A stretch of DNA of 64,000 nt from JBBRHQ01 sp963725315 (lineage in GTDB: Bacteria > Actinomycetota > Thermoleophilia > Solirubrobacterales > 70-9). Within the stretch, counting starts at the first letter, position 1. The number at the start of each line of letters is the position of its first letter. The notes beneath the pieces are model-generated. The model made no database searches. It saw only the letters and a program-made list of their open reading frames with translations, and was not told where the DNA came from. The DNA lies in NCBI GenBank assembly GCA_963725315.1, contig CAVRYA010000001.1, positions 372,001-436,000 on the forward strand, written 5' to 3'. A program made the translations under genes and the position numbers. Below, in pieces: positions 44,481 through 53,468 of the stretch.

Positions 44481-44888
44481 CTATCCACCCCCGAGGTCGG
44501 GTGCCGTCGCCGCCCGGGTCACGTCGGAGACCTGGAAGGGGGCCCGGTAGCGCAGCAGGGTGCGGCCGAAGCGGAGCTCGTCGCCGTCGTCGAGCAGTCG
44601 CCGCCCCTCGACCCGCTCGCCGTTGACGAAGCTGCCGTTGCGGGAGAGCCCCTCGTCCACCAGCACCCACTCGACCCCCATCCGCCGCAGCTCGGTGTGG
44701 ATGCGGCTGACGTCCTCGTCCCAGGAGAGGACGACGTCGGCGGAGAGGCTGCGCCCGATCGTCACCTCCAACCAGGAGTCGGGCAGCGAGAGGACGCGCT
44801 GGCGCCCGTCCGAGTCGCGGTAGACCAGGTAGGGGTCGCCGCGGCGCTCGGCCTCGGCCAGCTCGGCGTCCTCGGCCTCGGATGACAC
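44481..44888 (-). CDS. FHA-domain protein
   Basis: I choose the GTG at 44886-44888 (SSEAEDAELAEAE), since upstream codons are arginine/proline-rich and lack a ribosome site. The 135-residue product has an FHA domain at about residues 35-120: TIGRSLSADVVLSWDEDVSRIHTEL carries the GR, S and H residues that bind phosphothreonine, and SRNGSFVNGERV the asparagine. It should read Ser/Thr-kinase phosphorylation. It lies between greA and lysS on the same strand. No kinase gene is in the window. Confidence 0.85.
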   Translation of the reverse strand: MSSEAEDAELAEAERRGDPYLVYRDSDGRQRVLSLPDSWLEVTIGRSLSADVVLSWDEDVSRIHTELRRMGVEWVLVDEGLSRNGSFVNGERVEGRRLLDDGDELRFGRTLLRYRAPFQVSDVTRAATAPDLGGG

Positions 44889-44945
44889 GCCCGGAATTGG
44901 ACCACGGCAGCGCCCCCGCCGCAAGCGGCCGGGCCGGCCGGGGCG

Positions 44946-45425
44946 CTAGGAGGCCTCGATCTTTGTGATCTTCAGCTTCCTCTTCGGGCCCCGCGGCACG
45001 TCGACGCTGACGACGTCGTTGCGCTTGCGCCCGACCAGCGCCTTGCCGATCGGCGACTCGTTGGAGAGCTTGTGCTCGGCCGGGTCGGCCTCGGCCGTGC
45101 CGACGATCTGGAACTTCTGCGAGTTGCCCGACTTCTGGTCCTTGACGTGGACGATCGAGCCGAACTTGACCTCGTCGGTGCCGAGGGCCTTCTCGTCGAT
45201 CACGGTGGCCCGCCGCAGCCGCTCCTCGAGCTGGGCGATCCGCGCCTCGAGCAGCGCCTGCTCGTTCTTGGCGTCGTCGTACTCGGCGTTCTCGGAGATG
45301 TCACCGAACTCGCGCGCTTCCTTGATCCTCTCGGCCACCTCGAGGCGCTTCGTCGTCGAGAGGGTCTCGATCTCTTCCTTCAGCTTCTCGAGCCCCTCGG
45401 GCGTGATCACGGATTGGCGAGTCAT
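44946..45425 (-). CDS. greA: Transcription elongation factor GreA
   Basis: This 159-residue protein is the normal GreA size. An N-terminal coiled coil carries the tip residues FGDISENAEYDDAK (acidic pair that positions the catalytic Mg2+). The C-terminal FKBP-like domain has SPIGKALVGRKRNDVVSV. It rescues backtracked RNA polymerase by stimulating transcript cleavage. The 133-base upstream gap has a minus-strand TATACT hexamer (45534-45539) and a CCCTGCACAGGG palindrome in the leader. The ribosome site is AAGGAAGAG. Confidence 0.95.
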   Translation of the reverse strand: MTRQSVITPEGLEKLKEEIETLSTTKRLEVAERIKEAREFGDISENAEYDDAKNEQALLEARIAQLEERLRRATVIDEKALGTDEVKFGSIVHVKDQKSGNSQKFQIVGTAEADPAEHKLSNESPIGKALVGRKRNDVVSVDVPRGPKRKLKITKIEAS

Positions 45426-45558
45426 TGCTCTTCCTTAGCTTTGGATCCGGTCAGGAAACGGGTCCCCCCGACCCCATGAACAGAGCGCCCTGTGCAGGGA
45501 TTTTTCAGTCCCGGCACCGGGCACCGAGCGCGGCAGTATAGCGAGGCGGCTCGCCCGC

Positions 45559-46443
45559 TCAGGAGCGCTGGGAGACGGCGATCGCTTCGCGCAGCGCAGC
45601 GGTGAGCCGGGTCGGGTCCTCGAGCTGCGGGTAGTGCCCGAGGTCGGCGAACTCAGTCACCTCGACCCCCGGGCGAAGCTCGCGCAGCCCGCCCAGCACG
45701 TCGGGCGTGGCCACCGGGTCGAGCATCCCCCAGGCGAAGCCCAGCGGCCCGTCCCAGTCGCGAATCGCCCCGTGCCAGCGCTCGGCATAGATCTCGCGCT
45801 CGTCCATGTAGCGGACGAGGCGGTGCCCGATGTGGTGCCCGCCGTTGTGGGTGATCAGCGACCACTGGTCGGCCTCCTCGGCGTCGGTCAGCGGGTGCCC
45901 CGGGGAGAAGATCGAGCTGAACTGCGCCTTGAAGAAGCGCTCCGAGGTGAACCGGGAGGCGACCGGCCCGAGCCGGCTGCGCAGCATCTTCTGCGCCAGG
46001 GTCGGGTGCGCCAGCTCGAGGATCATCGAGCCGTTGAAGAGCAGCGCTCCGATCGCCTCGAAGCCGAGCTCGCCGGCCATGTCCCGGGCGAACAGCTCGG
46101 TCGCGACCGACGTCCCCATGTCGTGCGCGCAGATGAACACCGGCCTGCCCTCGCCGTGGCGCGCTATCAGCTCCTCGGTCAGGTCGGCCTGCCAGGCCAG
46201 CCCGTAGGTGTGGTCGCGCGGCTTGTCGGAGAGCCCGAAGCCGAGGAAGTCGAAGGCGAGCGCGGCCCGCCCCGACTCGATCTCGAGCACCGCTCGCCAG
46301 TCGTAGGAGCTGCTGGGGAAGCCGTGCAGGAGGACGAGCAGAGGGCCCTCGCCAGGCCGCGTGGTGACGTGGATGCCGTGATCGCGGAAGGTCTCGCGTC
46401 GCCCCCTCGCCGCCCACGCCTCGACTCTCCCGGTCAGGGTCAA
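45559..46443 (-). CDS. Alpha/beta hydrolase, haloalkane dehalogenase/epoxide hydrolase-like
   Basis: This 294-residue alpha/beta hydrolase shows the HGFPSSSYDWRAVLE oxyanion region, FDFLGFGLSDKP, and the nucleophile elbow ICAHDMGTSVATEL. In the elbow the nucleophile is Asp (HDMG), as in haloalkane dehalogenases and epoxide hydrolases. The late histidine is in FADLGHYPQLEDP. The aspartate nucleophile argues for a dehalogenase or epoxide hydrolase rather than an esterase. The TTG start overlaps the dusB stop (TTGA), so the two are coupled. Confidence 0.85.
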   Translation of the reverse strand: MTLTGRVEAWAARGRRETFRDHGIHVTTRPGEGPLLVLLHGFPSSSYDWRAVLEIESGRAALAFDFLGFGLSDKPRDHTYGLAWQADLTEELIARHGEGRPVFICAHDMGTSVATELFARDMAGELGFEAIGALLFNGSMILELAHPTLAQKMLRSRLGPVASRFTSERFFKAQFSSIFSPGHPLTDAEEADQWSLITHNGGHHIGHRLVRYMDEREIYAERWHGAIRDWDGPLGFAWGMLDPVATPDVLGGLRELRPGVEVTEFADLGHYPQLEDPTRLTAALREAIAVSQRS

Positions 46444-47432
46444 GGCGCCGCCCCGGCGTGCTCGCGCGCGGCGCCCAGGGCGTGCACCAGCTCCCTGGCG
46501 CGATCGAGGTCGGCGCTTCGCTGCATCTCGTCGAGCACCTCCCGCGGTGCCCGGAGCCGATCAAGGTAAGGCGGGTAGAGCTTGCGCAGGTAGCGGGTGG
46601 CGCGCTCGGTGCCGAGGTGCTCCTCGGCCGCGTCGATCACCCACAGCAGCTCCCCCATCACCTCCTCCGGCCGGGGCGGCTCGGAGCGTCGCCCGGTCAG
46701 CTCCTCGAAGACCCAGGGGTTGCCGAGGGAGCCGCGGGCGACCATCACCGCATCGGCGCCCGAGCGCCGGTGGGCCTGGCGCGCGGCCTCCGCCGTGCTC
46801 AGCCCGCCGGAGATGATCACCGGCACCCCGACCCGCTCGACCAGCGCCCGCGCGAGCTCGTAGTCGGGCTCGCCGCGGTGCCCGGCCTTGGCGCTGCGGG
46901 GATGGAAGGCGATCGCCGCGACCCCTCCCTCGCCGGCGAGGCGCTGCGCCAGCTCATATCCGGAACGATCTCCGGGGCGAAGCCCCGAGCGCAGCTTCAC
47001 GGTAACCGGCAGCCCGCTCCCCTCGGCGGCGCCGCGGACCAGGGCCAGGGCCAGCTCGGGGTCCGAGAGGAGGGCGGCGCCTGCTCCGGTGCGGCAGACC
47101 TTTCGCACCGGGCAGCCCATGTTGATGTCGATCAGGTCAGCGCCGCACGAGGCGGCGATCTCCGCCCCCGAGCGCATCACCTCAGGGTCCTGGCCGAACA
47201 GCTGCACCGAGACCGGGTGCTCGTCGGGATGGATCCGCATCAGCTCCCGCAGGGTGCGCTCGTTGCGGTGGTGGAGCCCGAAGCTGGAGACCATCTCCGA
47301 GACCGCCAGCCCGGCGCCGTGGCGGCGCGCCTGCAGGCGCACGAACCAGTTGCCGATCCCGGCCAGCGGCGCCAGCAGGACGCGATTGGCGATCTCGATC
47401 CCGCCGATCGAGAACGGCTCCGTCAGAAGCAG
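46440..47432 (-). CDS. dusB: tRNA-dihydrouridine synthase, start codon unclear
   Basis: The frame encodes the FMN-dependent Dus fold: LLLTEPFSIGGIEIANRVLLAPLAG, SVQLFGQDPEVM, the signature DLIDINMGCPVRKVCRTGAGAALL with the catalytic cysteine, VTVKLRSG, and GGLSTAE plus MVARGSLGNPW. It reduces specific uridines in tRNA loops. Homology extends upstream of the first ATG (47342) to about 47432. No ATG, GTG or TTG lies in frame there. A CTG or a sequence error is needed. The position next to lysS/greA and folK fits dusB in Bacillus (yacF). Confidence 0.9.
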   Translation of the reverse strand: MLLTEPFSIGGIEIANRVLLAPLAGIGNWFVRLQARRHGAGLAVSEMVSSFGLHHRNERTLRELMRIHPDEHPVSVQLFGQDPEVMRSGAEIAASCGADLIDINMGCPVRKVCRTGAGAALLSDPELALALVRGAAEGSGLPVTVKLRSGLRPGDRSGYELAQRLAGEGGVAAIAFHPRSAKAGHRGEPDYELARALVERVGVPVIISGGLSTAEAARQAHRRSGADAVMVARGSLGNPWVFEELTGRRSEPPRPEEVMGELLWVIDAAEEHLGTERATRYLRKLYPPYLDRLRAPREVLDEMQRSADLDRARELVHALGAAREHAGAAP

Positions 47433-47561
47433 GCTGACCAGACCTGCCGCCCACCGCCCTGTCCCCGGACGCGGGAGCCGGGGCCGGGGTGGCCGCCGGC
47501 AGGAGCGAGTCGGGTTTATTCCTGGTCCCCCGCCCCGGCGGGAGCGGAGGAGACAGGGCGC

Positions 47562-48335
47562 TTATTCATTCAATTCATGGATCAACCGCAGGCCGGTCAG
47601 GGTGAGCAGGTCGTCCACCTCGCTGACCGTCTCGCAGAAGGGCACGATCGCGTCGGCCATGCCGCCGGTGGCGAGGAACGTGACCTCCTCGCCCATCTCC
47701 GCCTCCAGCCGGCGGGCGATCGCGTCGATCGCTCCGGCGAAGCCGTAGATCATCCCCGCCTGCAGGCTGGCCTGGGTGGTGCGGCCGATCACGCCGCTGG
47801 GCTCGGCCAGGTCGACCTTGGGCAGCCGGGCGGCCCGCTCGGTCAGCGCCTCGATCGAGATCTGCACCCCGGGACCGATCACCCCGCCGAGGTACTCGCC
47901 CGACGCGGAGACCGCGTCGAAGGTGATCGCCGTGCCGAAGTCGACGACCGCGCAGGGCCCGCCCAGCTTCTCGAATGCCGCGACCGCGTTGACCAGCCTG
48001 TCGGCGCCGAGCTCGTGCGGGTTGTCGAGGCGGACCGGCATCCCGGTCTTCACCCCGGGCCCGACCATTAGGCACGCCTCGCCCAGGTAGTGGCGGCTCA
48101 TCCGCGAGTACTCGGGGTTGAGCCGGGGGACGACCGAGCAGACGATCGAGGCGTCGACCTCGGTCAGCTGCCTGCCCCCCAGACCCAGCATGCTCGCCAG
48201 CCTGACCGCGAGCTGGTCTGCCGTGTCCTCGCCGTCGGTGGCGAAGCGCCAGTGCTCGAGCAGCTCTTCGCCATCGAAGGCGCCGATGTGGGTCTGGGTG
48301 TTGCCGACGTCTATCGCAAGGAGCATGGCCGCCAT
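47562..48335 (-). CDS. coaX: Type III pantothenate kinase
   Basis: This 257-residue ASKHA-fold kinase begins MLLAIDVGNTQTHIGAFDG, the phosphate-1 loop with the catalytic aspartate. It continues with GADRLVNAVAA, AVVDFGTAITFDAV and GGVIGPGVQISIEALTERAARLP. These are the CoaX motifs. It carries out the first step of coenzyme A synthesis and needs a monovalent cation. Two ATGs (48335 and 48326) could start it; the second gives the standard N-terminus. It lies between dusB and the folate cluster. In Bacillus coaX follows ftsH, so this is a local shift. Confidence 0.95.
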   Translation of the reverse strand: MAAMLLAIDVGNTQTHIGAFDGEELLEHWRFATDGEDTADQLAVRLASMLGLGGRQLTEVDASIVCSVVPRLNPEYSRMSRHYLGEACLMVGPGVKTGMPVRLDNPHELGADRLVNAVAAFEKLGGPCAVVDFGTAITFDAVSASGEYLGGVIGPGVQISIEALTERAARLPKVDLAEPSGVIGRTTQASLQAGMIYGFAGAIDAIARRLEAEMGEEVTFLATGGMADAIVPFCETVSEVDDLLTLTGLRLIHELNE

Positions 48336-48351
48336 TATCGGTTAGCGTTGG

Positions 48352-48633
48352 CTGATCGGCTGCCTGATCGTCCTATTCGCCCTGATCTCGCCCCGGCTGG
48401 CCCTGTTCGGGCTCTGGATCTTCACCGATCTGCTCAGCCGCGCCTTCGAGAGTTGGTTCGTCCCCTTCCTCGGCTTCTTCCTGCTGCCCTGGACGACCCT
48501 GGCCTACGCGGTGATGTGGAGCTCCTCGGACGGCGTCGTCGGCTTCGAGTGGTTCATCGTCATCCTCGCCTTCTTCGTCGACCTCGGCTCCTACGGGGTC
48601 AGCCAGCGGCGCCGCTCGGCGAACGGCTACTGA
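48352..48633 (+). CDS. Small membrane protein, non-standard start
   Basis: The frame between an in-frame TAG (48343-48345) and the TGA at 48631-48633 encodes about 93 residues with three hydrophobic segments: IGCLIVLFALISPRLALFGLW, FVPFLGFFLLPWTTLAYAV and WFIVILAFFVDLG, then a basic end (QRRRSANGY). It resembles conserved short actinobacterial membrane proteins. No ATG, GTG or TTG precedes the first helix. The first plausible codon is CTG at 48352. It diverges from coaX with a gap of about 20 bases, so it might be leaderless. Its function is unknown. Confidence 0.6.
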   Translation: MIGCLIVLFALISPRLALFGLWIFTDLLSRAFESWFVPFLGFFLLPWTTLAYAVMWSSSDGVVGFEWFIVILAFFVDLGSYGVSQRRRSANGY

Positions 48634-48641
48634 GAACCACG

Positions 48642-49399
48642 ATGGACGTCCGGTTGTTCACCATCCCCGGCTCCCACCCGGGCATAACAGCGCGTTTGAT
48701 GCTCGAGTACAAGGGCATCCCCTACACGCGCACCGACCTGCTGCCGGTGATCTCCAAGGGAGTGCTGAAGGCGATGCGCTTCCCGGCCGTCACCGTCCCC
48801 GCGATGATCGTCGACGGGCGACGGGTGCAGGGCTCGCGCGAGATCGCCCGGGAGCTCGACCTGCTGAAGCCCGAGCCGCCGCTCTTCCCCTCCGACCCCG
48901 AGCGGCGGGCCGCCGCCGAGGAGGCGGAGCGCTTCGGAGACACCGAGCTCCAGCACCCGGTCCGCCAGATCCTCTGGTGGTCGCTTCGCAAGGACTCGGC
49001 GCCACTGCGCAGCTATTCCGAGGGGGCGAGGATCGGGATCCCGATCGGGCTCGCGGTGCGGACCGCAGCCCCGATCGTCGCCCTCTCCGCCCGCTTCAAC
49101 GAGGCGGGGGACGACAACGTCCGCCGGGACCTCGCCGCCCTCCCCGGCCTCCTCGACCGGGTGGACGAATGGATCGCGGCCGGCGTCCTCGGCGGCGCCG
49201 AGCTGGGAGCCGCCGACTTCCAGATCGCCCCCAGCGTCCGCCTCGCGATGACCCTCGAGGACCTGCGCCCGCTGATCGAGGGCCGGCCCGCCGGGAAGCT
49301 GGCGATGCGGGTGGTCGCCCGACTACCCGGGCAAGACGCCCGCCGATCCTCCCGGCGGCCTGGCTCGAGCCGCTGCGCGCGGCCGCCTCCACCGCCTGA
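48642..49399 (+). CDS. Glutathione S-transferase-like protein, frame breaks near the end
   Basis: The product starts MDVRLFTIPGSHPGITARLMLEYKGI, a thioredoxin-fold GST N-terminal domain. VPAMIVDGRRVQGSREIARELD provides the cis-proline and glutathione-site region. The helical C-terminal domain includes LPGLLDRVDEWIAAGVLGGAELGAADFQIAPS. Near 49330 and 49355 two small compensating shifts are needed to read PDYPGKTPAD and PAAWLEPLRAAASTA before the TGA at 49397-49399. Actinobacteria often use mycothiol, so the thiol partner is uncertain. It follows the small membrane protein by 8 bases. Confidence 0.75.
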
Positions 49400-49497
49400 A
49401 ACCCCGATCGCCGGCGAACTGTTGCGTTTCCCGACCGGGGGGTGGTCGCCAGACGCGACAGTTCAGCCAGGGACCTGCCCGGAGGGCCCAATGCGGG

Positions 49498-50019
49498 TCA
49501 AAGGCGCCCGCCGCGCTCGACCCGCTGGCCGGGCGGCAGCTCCTCCCAGGCCTCGGCGAGGCGGGTGCCGTCGGGGAGAGCGAGGTCGGGGTCGAGCTCG
49601 AGCAGGGGAGCCAGGACGAAGCGCCGGCTCGTCACCTCGCGGTGGGGCAGCCGCAGCCGCTCGTGCTCGAGCTCGAGCTCGCCGAGCAGGAGCAGGTCGA
49701 TGTCGAGCGGTCGCGGCCCGTGCCGGGGGCCGCCGGACTCGCGCCCGCGCTCGGCCTCGATCTCCTTGCAGAGGTCGAGCAGCTCGAGCGGCTCCAGCGC
49801 GGTGCGGATCCTCACCGCCGCGTTGAGGAAGTCGGGCTGGTCGAGCACCTCGCCGACCGGCTCGGTGATGTAGGTGGAGGAGACCGCCTCGACCTCCACG
49901 CCGCGCTCGCCGAGCAGCCGCACCGCGGCCCGCAGGTGGGCGGCGCTGTCGCCGACGTTGGAGCCGAGCCCGAGGTAGCCGAGGCGGCTAGTCGGAGTCC
50001 TCTTGCTCGGCGACCTCAT
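49498..50019 (-). CDS. folK: 2-amino-4-hydroxy-6-hydroxymethyldihydropteridine diphosphokinase
   Basis: This 173-residue HPPK has the opening YLGLGSNVGDSAAHL, the STYITEPVG region, and the catalytic signature RHGPRPLDIDLLLLG with Mg2+-binding aspartates. The late RRFVLAPLLELDPDL is also typical. It transfers pyrophosphate to 6-hydroxymethyl-dihydropterin in folate synthesis. It overlaps folB by 32 bases in a different frame, so the two are translationally coupled. Confidence 0.95.
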   Translation of the reverse strand: MRSPSKRTPTSRLGYLGLGSNVGDSAAHLRAAVRLLGERGVEVEAVSSTYITEPVGEVLDQPDFLNAAVRIRTALEPLELLDLCKEIEAERGRESGGPRHGPRPLDIDLLLLGELELEHERLRLPHREVTSRRFVLAPLLELDPDLALPDGTRLAEAWEELPPGQRVERGGRL

Positions 50020-50413
50020 CCTCGTCCTCGGCGCGCTCGTGGGTGACCTCGACCGCGACCTCGGTGAGGGACAGCGGGATCGGCGGCTCCGGCTTCGCCG
50101 CCCGCACCCGCACCGACTCGCAGCCGAAGCTCTCCATCAGCCGCTCGCCGACCACCTGGCAGAGCCGCTCCAGCGTCCTGTAGCTGCGCTCGGTGGCGGC
50201 CAGGGCGACGATGTCGCACGCCTCGGCGTAGTCGGCGGTGTCGTCGAGGCGATCGGTGAGGACCGCGTCGCAGTCGGGGACGTCGAAGGAGACGTCGAAC
50301 TCGAGTCGCTGGCCGACCTCGCGCTCGGCCTCGGTGATCCCGTGGTGGGTGTAGATGGAGAGGCCGCGGAGCTCGACCTCGACCCTGGACTCGGTTCCCT
50401 CCGGCGATTCCAT
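49988..50413 (-). CDS. folB: Dihydroneopterin aldolase
   Basis: This 141-residue protein shows the FolB core ELRGLSIYTHHGITEAEREVGQRLEFDV, with the HGxxxxER catalytic region, ADYAEACDIV, and TLERLCQVVGERLM. It cleaves dihydroneopterin to 6-hydroxymethyl-dihydropterin. The C-terminus has an extra acidic tail (ERAEDEDEVAEQEDSD) caused by the overlap with folK. In this cluster it is separated from folP by a large exported-protein gene. Confidence 0.93.
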   Translation of the reverse strand: MESPEGTESRVEVELRGLSIYTHHGITEAEREVGQRLEFDVSFDVPDCDAVLTDRLDDTADYAEACDIVALAATERSYRTLERLCQVVGERLMESFGCESVRVRAAKPEPPIPLSLTEVAVEVTHERAEDEDEVAEQEDSD

Positions 50414-50464
50414 GGGCGGACCCTACGCAAGCGGCCCCGGCCGTGTCCGCCTGCCCAGCCGGAC

Positions 50465-52192
50465 TCAGCAGCTGCGCAGCGAGTCGTTGCCCGCCCCGCC
50501 GCGGCAGGTGTCGGAGCCGGTGCCGCCGTTCAGGAAGTCGTTGCCCCCCTCGCCCAGCAGCACGTCCAGCCCGCCGTTGCCGAACAGCCGATCCGGCCCT
50601 GGCCCGCCGCCGACCCGGTCCCTGCCGGCCCCCGCTCTCACCGTGTCGCTTCCCGGCCCGGCGCAGACCGCGTCGGCGCCGCGCCCCGCGTTGATCACAT
50701 CGCCGCCGCCGAAGGAGACGAAGCCGTCGCGCCCCGGCGTGCCGCCCAGGACATCTGCGCCGCTGGTCCCCACCCGGTTGACGAGGACGCCGCCGCACTT
50801 GGTCCGCTCGTATGCGCCGATGTCGCAGTCCTTGCGCTTGGCGCCGCGCTCATCTACCGCGGGACAGGCGGCGCCCCCGGAGCCCAGCGGGGCGGGGCTG
50901 CCCTTGTTGATCGCCGGGCTGCCCGGCAGCAGCGCCATCGTCCCGGTCGGGCCGCCGTTGGCCTGTAGAGGGCCGAGCTTGGGGTTGATCGGTGTCGCCG
51001 CGGTCCCCACCCGGTCCCCGGTCCCAGGAGCGAAGGGGCAGGTATCGCCGTTGCCGATGATGTTGAAGCCGTCGGTGGAGACCGTGGTGGTTCCGCCACC
51101 CGCCTGCACCTGGCAGTCGGTGATCCCGCCGGGGCCCTTGTCCACGTTGGCGGCGAGGATCGTGTTGCCCAGCAGCAGCGTGGTGGTGAAGCCGGGGTCG
51201 CTCTGGAGACTGATCGCCCCGGCGACGTAGGGCGGACCGCCGGTGCTGTCGGCCGTGTTGTCGGAGATCGTCGAGTTGCGGATGGTGATCTGCGGGCCGC
51301 TGCGGGCGCGGATCGCGCCTCCGCGGTCGGCGGCGAGGTTCCCGCTCAGGGTCGAGTTGAAGATCCCCACCACGGCGCCCATCCCGCCGCCGTAGAGGGC
51401 GCCACCGAGGCCGGCGTCGTTGCCGGTGAAGGTCGAGCCTCGGATCGTCAGGGTGCCGGCCCCGTTGAAGCTTGCCCCTCCCCCGAAGCTGGCGTCGTTG
51501 TTGCGAATCACGCTGTGCAGGATCTGCGTGGTCGAGCCGACCTCGGTGTAGACGCCACCGCCGAAGGAGGCCGGGGTGGCCTCGTTGCCGAGCACCTTCG
51601 AGCGGACCAGCTTCAGGGTGCCGGCGTTGGCGATCCCACCGCCGAAGCTGATCACGTTGCCGGTGCGGTTGCCGGCGACTACCCCGTTGATGAAGCGGAG
51701 TGTCGAGCCGGGCCTGATCCGGATTCCGCCACCGGTCGAGGTGTTGGGACCGATGTCTACCTCCGCCCGCCCCAGAGTGACCTTCAGGCGGCTCATCTGA
51801 ACGGTGGCGCCGCCGAGGATGTCGAAGGCGCGATCGCCGGTCACCGCGCCGTGGGCGTCGATCGCTGCGCGCCGCTTGCGCGAGCTAACCCGGAAGCGGG
51901 TGTCGCCGGTGACGTCGAGATCGCCCCCTGCCGGCCCAGGCCCGGCGATGCTGAGCCGGTGGCGGCGCGGCCCCAGGACGATCGCGTCCTGTCCGCCGGC
52001 AGCGTTTGCCGCGATCACCGCCTCGCGGATCGAGCAGTCGCCGGGGTTGCAGGCGCCCGGGGGCGGATCGTCGGCCCGGGTGACCCTGAACGTGTCCGCC
52101 GCGGCCGTGCCCGGGAGGATGGCCGCGAACAGCACGAGAACTCCGGCCAGCACCGGAATCCGTGAAGCGACGCCACCCCCGACTCCCCTCAT
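50465..52192 (-). CDS. Exported parallel beta-helix protein with RTX repeats
   Basis: This 575-residue protein has a signal peptide (residues about 8-32). A CSLREAV-type start follows (NPGDCSIREAVIAANA), a mark of the choice-of-anchor Q / polymorphic outer-membrane-like beta-helix group. The long right-handed helix (about 100-400) has GGGI/GGAL turns and N-S-T stacks (FNSTLSGNLAADRGGAI, RNSTISDNTAD). A DIGAYE motif (about 470) precedes five or six calcium-binding GGxGxD nonapeptides to the end. It is probably surface-exposed or released. It sits inside the folate cluster and shares no function with it. Confidence 0.85.
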   Translation of the reverse strand: MRGVGGGVASRIPVLAGVLVLFAAILPGTAAADTFRVTRADDPPPGACNPGDCSIREAVIAANAAGGQDAIVLGPRRHRLSIAGPGPAGGDLDVTGDTRFRVSSRKRRAAIDAHGAVTGDRAFDILGGATVQMSRLKVTLGRAEVDIGPNTSTGGGIRIRPGSTLRFINGVVAGNRTGNVISFGGGIANAGTLKLVRSKVLGNEATPASFGGGVYTEVGSTTQILHSVIRNNDASFGGGASFNGAGTLTIRGSTFTGNDAGLGGALYGGGMGAVVGIFNSTLSGNLAADRGGAIRARSGPQITIRNSTISDNTADSTGGPPYVAGAISLQSDPGFTTTLLLGNTILAANVDKGPGGITDCQVQAGGGTTTVSTDGFNIIGNGDTCPFAPGTGDRVGTAATPINPKLGPLQANGGPTGTMALLPGSPAINKGSPAPLGSGGAACPAVDERGAKRKDCDIGAYERTKCGGVLVNRVGTSGADVLGGTPGRDGFVSFGGGDVINAGRGADAVCAGPGSDTVRAGAGRDRVGGGPGPDRLFGNGGLDVLLGEGGNDFLNGGTGSDTCRGGAGNDSLRSC

Positions 52193-52254
52193 TCTGCCTG
52201 CGACGCTATCCCGCCCGGGCGGAGGCTGTCAAGCGGTTGGCCGGATCTCCGAGC

Positions 52255-53070
52255 TCACGGGGTCTCGCCCAGGATCGCCTCGGCGACCCGCAGAGCCTGC
52301 GCCATCTCGGCGACGTCGTGGACGCGCAGGACCTCGGCGCCGTTGGCCGCAGCCAGCACCGAGGCGGCGATCGTCCCGCCGAGGCGCTCCCCCACATCGG
52401 AGCCGTCGATCTTGCCGATGAAGCTCTTGCGCGAGGCGCCGACGACGACCGGCATGCCCAGGTCGGCGATCTCCCCCAGCCGGCGCAGCAGCTCGAGGTT
52501 GTGCTCGAGGGTCTTGCCGAAGCCGATCCCCGGGTCGAGCCAGATCGCCTCCTCCGCCACCCCGGCGGCGACCGCCGCCTCGGCCCGCTCGGCGAGGAAG
52601 GCGCGGACGTCGGCGACCACGTCGTCGTAGACCGGTTCGAGCTGCATCGTCCGCGGGTTGCCGAGCATGTGCATGAGGACGAGACCGGCGCCCCGCTCCG
52701 CGGCCAGGCCGGCGATCTCGGGATCGGCCCGAAGCGCCGTGACGTCGTTGACGATCGAGGCCCCGGCGTCGAGCGCCGCCTCGGCCACCGCAAGCTTCGA
52801 AGTGTCGATCGAGATCGAGACCCCGGCGCCGTCCAGCGCCTCGGCCAGGCCGGCGACGACTGGCTCGGTCCGGCTCCGCTCCTTGGCTGCGCCGACCTCC
52901 TCTGCCCCGGGCCGGGTGGACTCGCCGCCGATGTCGAGGACCTCGGCCCCCTGGACGACCAGCTCGCGGCCGTGGGCGATCGCCGGCTCGGCCTCGAGGA
53001 AGAGTCCGCCGTCGGAGAAGGAGTCGGGGGTGACGTTGACCACCCCCATCAGCCGCACGGCGCGGGTCAT
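52255..53070 (-). CDS. folP: Dihydropteroate synthase
   Basis: From the ATG at 53068-53070 the product has 271 residues: LMGVVNVTPDSFSDGG (pterin/diphosphate loop), LDIGGESTRPGAEEV, ISIDTSK, ASIVNDVTAL, VLMHMLGNPRTM, LDPGIGFGKTLEHNLELL and VVGASRKSFIG. All substrate motifs are intact. It condenses dihydropterin pyrophosphate with p-aminobenzoate and is the sulfonamide target. The ATG overlaps the stop codon of the SnoaL-like gene. The gap to the beta-helix gene is 62 bases. Confidence 0.96.
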   Translation of the reverse strand: MTRAVRLMGVVNVTPDSFSDGGLFLEAEPAIAHGRELVVQGAEVLDIGGESTRPGAEEVGAAKERSRTEPVVAGLAEALDGAGVSISIDTSKLAVAEAALDAGASIVNDVTALRADPEIAGLAAERGAGLVLMHMLGNPRTMQLEPVYDDVVADVRAFLAERAEAAVAAGVAEEAIWLDPGIGFGKTLEHNLELLRRLGEIADLGMPVVVGASRKSFIGKIDGSDVGERLGGTIAASVLAAANGAEVLRVHDVAEMAQALRVAEAILGETP

Positions 53071-53468
53071 CCGTTCTCTCGCGCCGCAGCGAGGGCTTCC
53101 TCGTAGCTCTGGAAGAGGGTGACGCTGACGACCAGCGCGCCCCGGAGCTTCCACAGCTGTCCGCCGTGGGCATCGACCTCGATCCCCTCCCGCCCCCGGG
53201 CGTGGAGGTGGGAGCCGACGACGACCGTGTCCTCGGCCACCGGCTCGACCCGTTCCGCCTCGATCCGGACGTCCGCGAACGCCGCGAGCAGGTTCTCCCG
53301 CCATCCCCTCGCGATCTCCTCCGTGCCGCGGTAGACGCCGCGATAGGGCGCCTGCGAATTCGACCAGTCGGCGACCGCATCGGGCGCGAAGTGGTCCAGC
53401 AGGCGCTCGATGTCACCCGCCGACATCGCGGCGATCGCCGAGCGCACCACGACGGGCCCGTCCATCAC
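53067..53468 (-). CDS. SnoaL/NTF2-like protein
   Basis: This 133-residue protein has the small cone-shaped NTF2/SnoaL fold pattern: an N-terminal helix (SAIAAMSAGDIERLLDHFAPDAVADW), RGVYRGTEEIARGWRENL, and C-terminal beta strands ending in SYEEALAAARE. Such proteins are ketosteroid-isomerase-like cyclases, hydrolases or ligand carriers. The catalytic set is not decisive here. It is overlapped at both ends (amine-oxidase stop and folP start), so the three genes are coupled. The start is GTG 53468 or ATG 53465. Confidence 0.8.
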   Translation of the reverse strand: MMDGPVVVRSAIAAMSAGDIERLLDHFAPDAVADWSNSQAPYRGVYRGTEEIARGWRENLLAAFADVRIEAERVEPVAEDTVVVGSHLHARGREGIEVDAHGGQLWKLRGALVVSVTLFQSYEEALAAARENG

